Part shown: piece by piece, positions 59,401 to 64,000 of the stretch
Numbering within the stretch: position 1 is the stretch's first letter
How the letters are laid out: the number at the start of each line of letters is the position of its first letter
Assembly (NCBI RefSeq): GCF_964340395.1
Contig: NC_135549.1
Span: forward strand, 16,268,342 to 16,332,341
DNA from: Glandiceps talaboti
Taxonomy: Eukaryota > Hemichordata > Enteropneusta > Spengelidae
Reading direction: 5' to 3'
DNA: 64,000 nucleotides
Translations under genes and position numbers: made by a program
The notes under the pieces: generated by a model
Databases searched by the model: none
Told to the model about the DNA's origin: nothing
The model's input: only the letters and a program-made list of their open reading frames with translations

Positions 59401-59854
59401 CTGACATTTTCAGGTTTATTAATACTGTATGACTACATCTAATTCCTTATAGAGTAAGTTTTACATAAACAATGTAAGTATAATGAATGTATACCTGACT
59501 GACATCTACAATATCTGCTTTAAGTTAATGTAACAGTTCTAAAGCTATTTCCAAATATGTAGGGGCTTAGTGCAGGAACTGTCACCGACAGCAAGCTTAC
59601 TAGTCCATGGCAGTTGTTTTAAATAACTATACACGAACAGCCTGTACTAATCTCTCATTGGGAATTCAGCTGCTAACACAGAAGACAGCTTAGTGCACAA
59701 AGTCTGCAGAATATAAATAACCAGATTATACTTTCACCTGATACAACATGTCTCTGGGGACATAGGATTTTACTAACCAGGGTTTGTTGTATTCTGAGCT
59801 GATGCTACACTTCTTTGCCTATTCAGTTACATCTCCCTTGGTCCTCTCTTGTTG

Positions 59855-60180
59855 AAATTTCATTTCTGATGGGTTAGATGAGTTTAATAATACAATATTT
59901 ACATGCAGTTAAACATGTGAGAATGAATGTCACCTTGTTTGATGGTTTACACAATTAAGTCTGATGATAACGGGTGTGCATTTTAACATCTAAAGCTGAA
60001 TGTCATCTTTTCTAATGAGTTAGATGAGTTTGATAGTACAAGATGTGAATTTAAACATCACAAGACAACATCATCTTGTTTGATGGTTTAGACATGTCTG
60101 ATAATACAAGGTATGCATTTAAACATCACAAAAACAATGTCATAAAAACAACTTCATCTTATTTGATGGTTAATAGATAA
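59855..60180. repeat. ~75-bp tandem repeat, four copies
   Basis: Units share cttgtttgatggtttagaca, gtctgataatacaaggt and gcatttaaacatcac. Confidence 0.8.
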
Positions 60181-62766
60181 GCATTAACATAGGGTATACA
60201 TTTCACACATCACTCATAAAGTAATTATTTATGAATACTAAACATGATTTCATAGTTTTTCACTTCTCTATTTTCATATCATTTTTCCTTCATTAAAAAG
60301 ATCCCTAATATAATGAGTCAAAATATATTCAATATAATTTATTATTTATTTATTTAGCAAGCTTTTCAATACTAACTTATCCTTATCATAATATGTTCAT
60401 TTCATAAAATATTCATGATTCACCATAAATCTCTATTTAATAATTAAAAATATGCCTTTTTTGTCATTTTGTCATTTTTCACAACACCTTGCATGTTTTT
60501 GTAACCTGATATTTTAATTCTAGCTCATCCTTCTTCTTATTCATGTATTATGTATGTATCTATTTATTCATTTTTTGGTAATTTGTTATTGCTATTAACA
60601 CTAATTGTGTATAAATCTGTCTTCTTTTTTTTTGGTATATTAATCTGTAACATTCAACACAGGTCCTGGGGCCACCATTCAGTCAATCATGAATGAACCT
60701 TTCCTTTTCCAATGTTGTCAGAAAAATAGTCCACATAAAAGGCAGTAGGTTTTATATAATTATGTCTTTTTCCATCAAATTTTGCTAGTTGACAACTGTG
60801 TTTATTTACTCACATGGTCTAAAATTAATTGATTGCTTAATATCTTTGTGATGAACATTGTCTTATTTAAATCAGAACAGGTTAGATCATGGAGGGCTTT
60901 TCTGTGAAAATTAGGGAATTTTTTCCAATATATACAGTAGACTCAAACCATGAATACGTGTAGATGATGCAAAAAATTGTGTTTTTTTATTTTCAAGTAG
61001 TCTGCATACACCTATTCAAAAGTATGTACATGTATACTAAAAAAGATAATTACAGATCATGTTTTCCAGTTAAAATCTAAAAATACAGACTACACACTTT
61101 ATTGAGCTTAAATATAGGATAAAGTCTACACCAACTCATGGCTGCAATGTCAGATGGGCAGGACTCAACAGTCTGCAAGCTAACTCAGTGTATTATTTCA
61201 CTTGTGATGGAAACAAAATTTTGTGGTTGTAATTCAGCAAACACGATTCTAGAATAAATCCCGGACATAAAAATTGTTGGATTATATCACCATTATAAAG
61301 AAGTATTACCATAAAAAGATTGCCTACAGCTAGCAACAGCTGGTGTCTCTTACATTTTAGAAATTCACTAAATCTTATTATTTCTAAATATAGACCCCGT
61401 TCTTTTTAAAATCACATCACAAGTTAAAAATGTCTCCACTTCAACAAGAAATACTATTAGAGATTTGATTTCATGTATAAATGTAGAAAATGGAAAGAAA
61501 TAGTAGTTCTTTACATTAATAATCATTAAAAGTTGGAATATGGAAAACAATATTCCACACAATGTAGTATTTCCCTTACTTCTAGTGCAACATTTTCTTT
61601 ATTTCTAGTCTTCAAAAATATGCAGTACAACATAATGTACCTAGTACGAAATATTTGTATTACTTATAAACTTAGAAGTAGAATTCACCTTGCCAGCCAA
61701 TTTGCCTGAAAATCGAAGTTTAATATTGAAAGCTTGCTTTTGCAATAATAAAAGAAATGTGGGGTTTCACTTTCTCATTTCAAGGAAATAGACAGGATTC
61801 AGTGGCCATTTTGAATTTTAAAATGGATAAATTTTAAGATTACATTGATCTCTACAAAAATTTGCATGGTAGGAACAGATTTATTTCCTTCTTGAATTTT
61901 AACTGAAGAATGGGTTTGAGTTTTCTTGAAGACAATGTACAGCCAAAGTTAAGTTTTCATATTTTGAATTTTTCTTGATTTTAAATGAGAATGGGTTGGA
62001 GTTTTGTTGAACAGCTTTATATCTGCCAACTTTAATGCCATCACCAAAGTATAATAGCTGTTAGTCTCAGTTACCCAGACTCTCACCACTGGGGATCAAC
62101 TATGAGACCACCCTGACTGAACTGAGTCTGGGGGAATGTAATCACAATCGCCTGTACTGGATCTCTTTCCCAGAGCGATGCATGCTGGGGAATACTTCAC
62201 GTCCAACATTGCAGGTTGAATGATCCAGGTACCTTTGCGACATGTTATAATGTCTCAAGGAACTGAAGAAATGTACTGTTACAGTATGACTTCAGGTGCG
62301 GGCGACTTTGGAGTAGATTTCTCCAAACTCTCATCTGGGTAGTCTTGTAGTAGAACCCCCTAGCAGTGACAATCTGGGTAATCGAGACTAGTATACTGTT
62401 ATACAAACATAATGAGTTTGCTCTATGTAATGATTGATTAGGGTTTCCTTGAGAAGTGAATAGCTGTAGGCATTGTGTTGTATTCTTTCATGACTGATGG
62501 AAACACCACAAGCTATTCAACAATAACACTGTCAGTAACGCTACTTTGTACACTGCTCATTCAAAATAAAACAAGGAAGTCAGCAAAGAGAAATTGACAT
62601 GCTTGCTAAGTGATCATATATTGCAAAAACAAACATCAGAATGACACAAAAGGTCTTAAAACTATCAAAATCAGAAACGTTTGTGCATATCGAGGTTACA
62701 AGACCTAAATACATATATTTCCATAATTCCATAATGATTTATATGTAAAGCATAAATTGTACTTAC

Positions 62767-62880
62767 TAGTTCATTTTTTGCCAATAGATTTTGACCAATC
62801 AAACAAATGATGGTAATGAATGGTGAACAAATGCCAATATGCAAATTAAGAGCTGGCCCTTCTAACCAAGTGACCATCAT
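62767..62880 (-). other. Candidate first exon of alpha-2/delta (unproven)
   Basis: On the minus strand an ATG opens 38 codons in phase 0 that end at a consensus donor CTA|gtaagt. The peptide begins MMVTWLEGPALNLHIGICSP and continues with an apolar run FITIICLIG, then QNLLAKNEL. It could pass for a signal peptide, and alpha-2/delta needs one. There is no similarity I can point to, so it may be chance. Confidence 0.15.
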
Positions 62881-64000
62881 GATTCTATATCACACAAAAA
62901 ATTTATGAGTTTAAGAAATTTCCCTATCTTCATTCAAAAACTCTCATGTTTCGATGAAAATGATTAATAAATTTGTCAATAAAACTAGCTATTCTCCCCT
63001 CTGTCTTGTCCCCATTGCTTCAACTGTGCTCTCAATTTCATTTAATGGACACTTTTTCAGCTAACAGGACACTTTTTACACAAAGAAAAGTTTTGCGAAC
63101 ACTTTAACTGTGAATGAAACTTTGCACATTATCAATGACACTGTCCCCATCTTGTAAACTGTCACAATGCCACCAACTTGTAAATGCACATGCCTAAGTC
63201 TGCACCTGTCATTCAGGTCTCGCACAAGGTACCTCTAGCTCTGTACCTACACTATCCAAAGACAAACTCTCTGACCTACTACAAAGTGATTTGTGCTGAA
63301 AGTGTTTTTTTTTATATAGAATTTGTTCATTAATGTGACAACCTGTAAATATACCAGAGCTATAGTAGAAAATGCTGATGTTCGCAGCAGGTCAAACCTG
63401 CAATAATTGCTGTAACTTTGTTACAGTATGGGTTCTTGTCATGCTGAACTTTTGGTGAAAATATCGCATTATTTGGCCGAGATATGCGGGATGGGATTAT
63501 AGTGAATTTGTTCATTAACAGGATAATGGGTGAGTATACAAGGGTGCGTAACAGGGCTGTAGGTAATAAGGTTGACATTCTGGATGAAAACCTAAAAACT
63601 CATCAAATTCAAAGTATAAGTATTTTACGGGTCCTGGCCAATTTAATGTTTTTCACAGGACACTTTTGGGTAAACCCATCAGTTACTTTGTCAGCAGTAA
63701 TAATAATAGACGGGTGAGGACCTGTACTATAACTATCAGGTAACCTAGTATATAAAACTCAATTTGAAACATTTCTGATTTCTATGTGTATATTTCCTCC
63801 ATTACAATTGAGTAATTAATGTGTCATGAATTTTGACAATTTCATTTTTCATCCATCTGAGACACTAATAAAGACATCCTGGCCATGACGGAAAACAAAC
63901 TGCTAAAAAACGCCACACACATAGGAAGAAATTTGAAGAAGCTCTCCATCCTTGATAATGACAGGAAACCATGGAAACAAAACACTTGATGCACTGATGC

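Larger units (their letters stand above)
42415..64000. other. 21.6 kb upstream region, no convincing exon
   Basis: By position this is a 5' intron or introns of the alpha-2/delta gene. The expected preceding exon, coding the RRRPW end and the WQVFG-like segment, was sought on the minus strand and not found. Long stretches (47-50 kb, 51.6-56 kb, 60.5-64 kb) are anonymous AT-rich DNA. Named exceptions are the tandem arrays listed separately, a family B repeat at 52996-53389 and a possible first exon at 62767-62880. Confidence 0.5.

Noticed and set aside
59779-59830. Minus-strand segment ending ...NKPW with a TG split before gttagt, the phase needed before X1
   Set aside because: The residues before it (SISSEY) do not resemble the conserved D-x-R-x-R-P-W context and no acceptor pairs with it.
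1-64000. tRNA, rRNA or other structured RNA genes
   Set aside because: No cloverleaf with A/B boxes or rRNA core sequence was recognised by eye; a covariance-model scan would be decisive.

Overview
The window looks like nuclear DNA from an animal, most likely a marine invertebrate. It is AT-rich. Its one clear gene is cut into many short exons of 27-152 nt with canonical GT-AG introns, and the introns are full of microsatellites, minisatellites and short non-autonomous DNA transposons. Nothing bacterial is visible: no operons, no long ORFs and no Shine-Dalgarno-led genes. The phylum cannot be fixed from the sequence alone.

The minus strand carries most of one gene for a voltage-gated calcium channel auxiliary subunit alpha-2/delta, of the CACNA2D1/2 type. 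I could chain 33 coding exons from 42414 (most N-terminal one seen) down to a TGA stop at 3561-3563. Their phases join without a break over 2671 nt, about 889 residues. The order is: start of the VWA domain with the metal site DxSxS (42.4-39.3 kb); rest of the VWA domain (38.6-35.3 kb); Cache-type region (34.5-19.4 kb); cysteine-rich extracellular region (18.6-7.5 kb); delta segment with a C-terminal hydrophobic tail typical of GPI-anchored alpha-2/delta proteins (6.3-3.6 kb). About 240 N-terminal residues (signal peptide, N-terminal Cache/VWA_N part and the exon expected to carry the RRR motif) were not found. They probably lie beyond 64000 or are too short to see in the 21.6 kb upstream of 42414.

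Region by region: 1-3560 is 3' UTR and flank with no coding signal. From 3.6 to 20.7 kb the exons are dense (X33-X15). From 20.7 to 34.2 kb they are sparse, with a 67/74-bp satellite array, a 42-bp array, a (GTCT)n block and a 27-nt phase-0 microexon. From 34.2 to 42.4 kb lies the VWA block, interrupted by foldback elements, a MITE and a 93-bp tandem array. From 42.4 to 64 kb there are no convincing exons but at least seven unrelated tandem arrays.

The most interesting items are a probable 27-nt alternative microexon in the Cache region, two hAT-type MITEs with near-perfect 8-bp target duplications on either side of one exon, a 38-bp perfect hairpin bounded by 7-bp direct repeats, several 115-380 bp foldback elements, a 93-bp array whose unit keeps a 31-residue reading frame, and a CpG-enriched island inside an intron. 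No new enzymatic or defence system was found.
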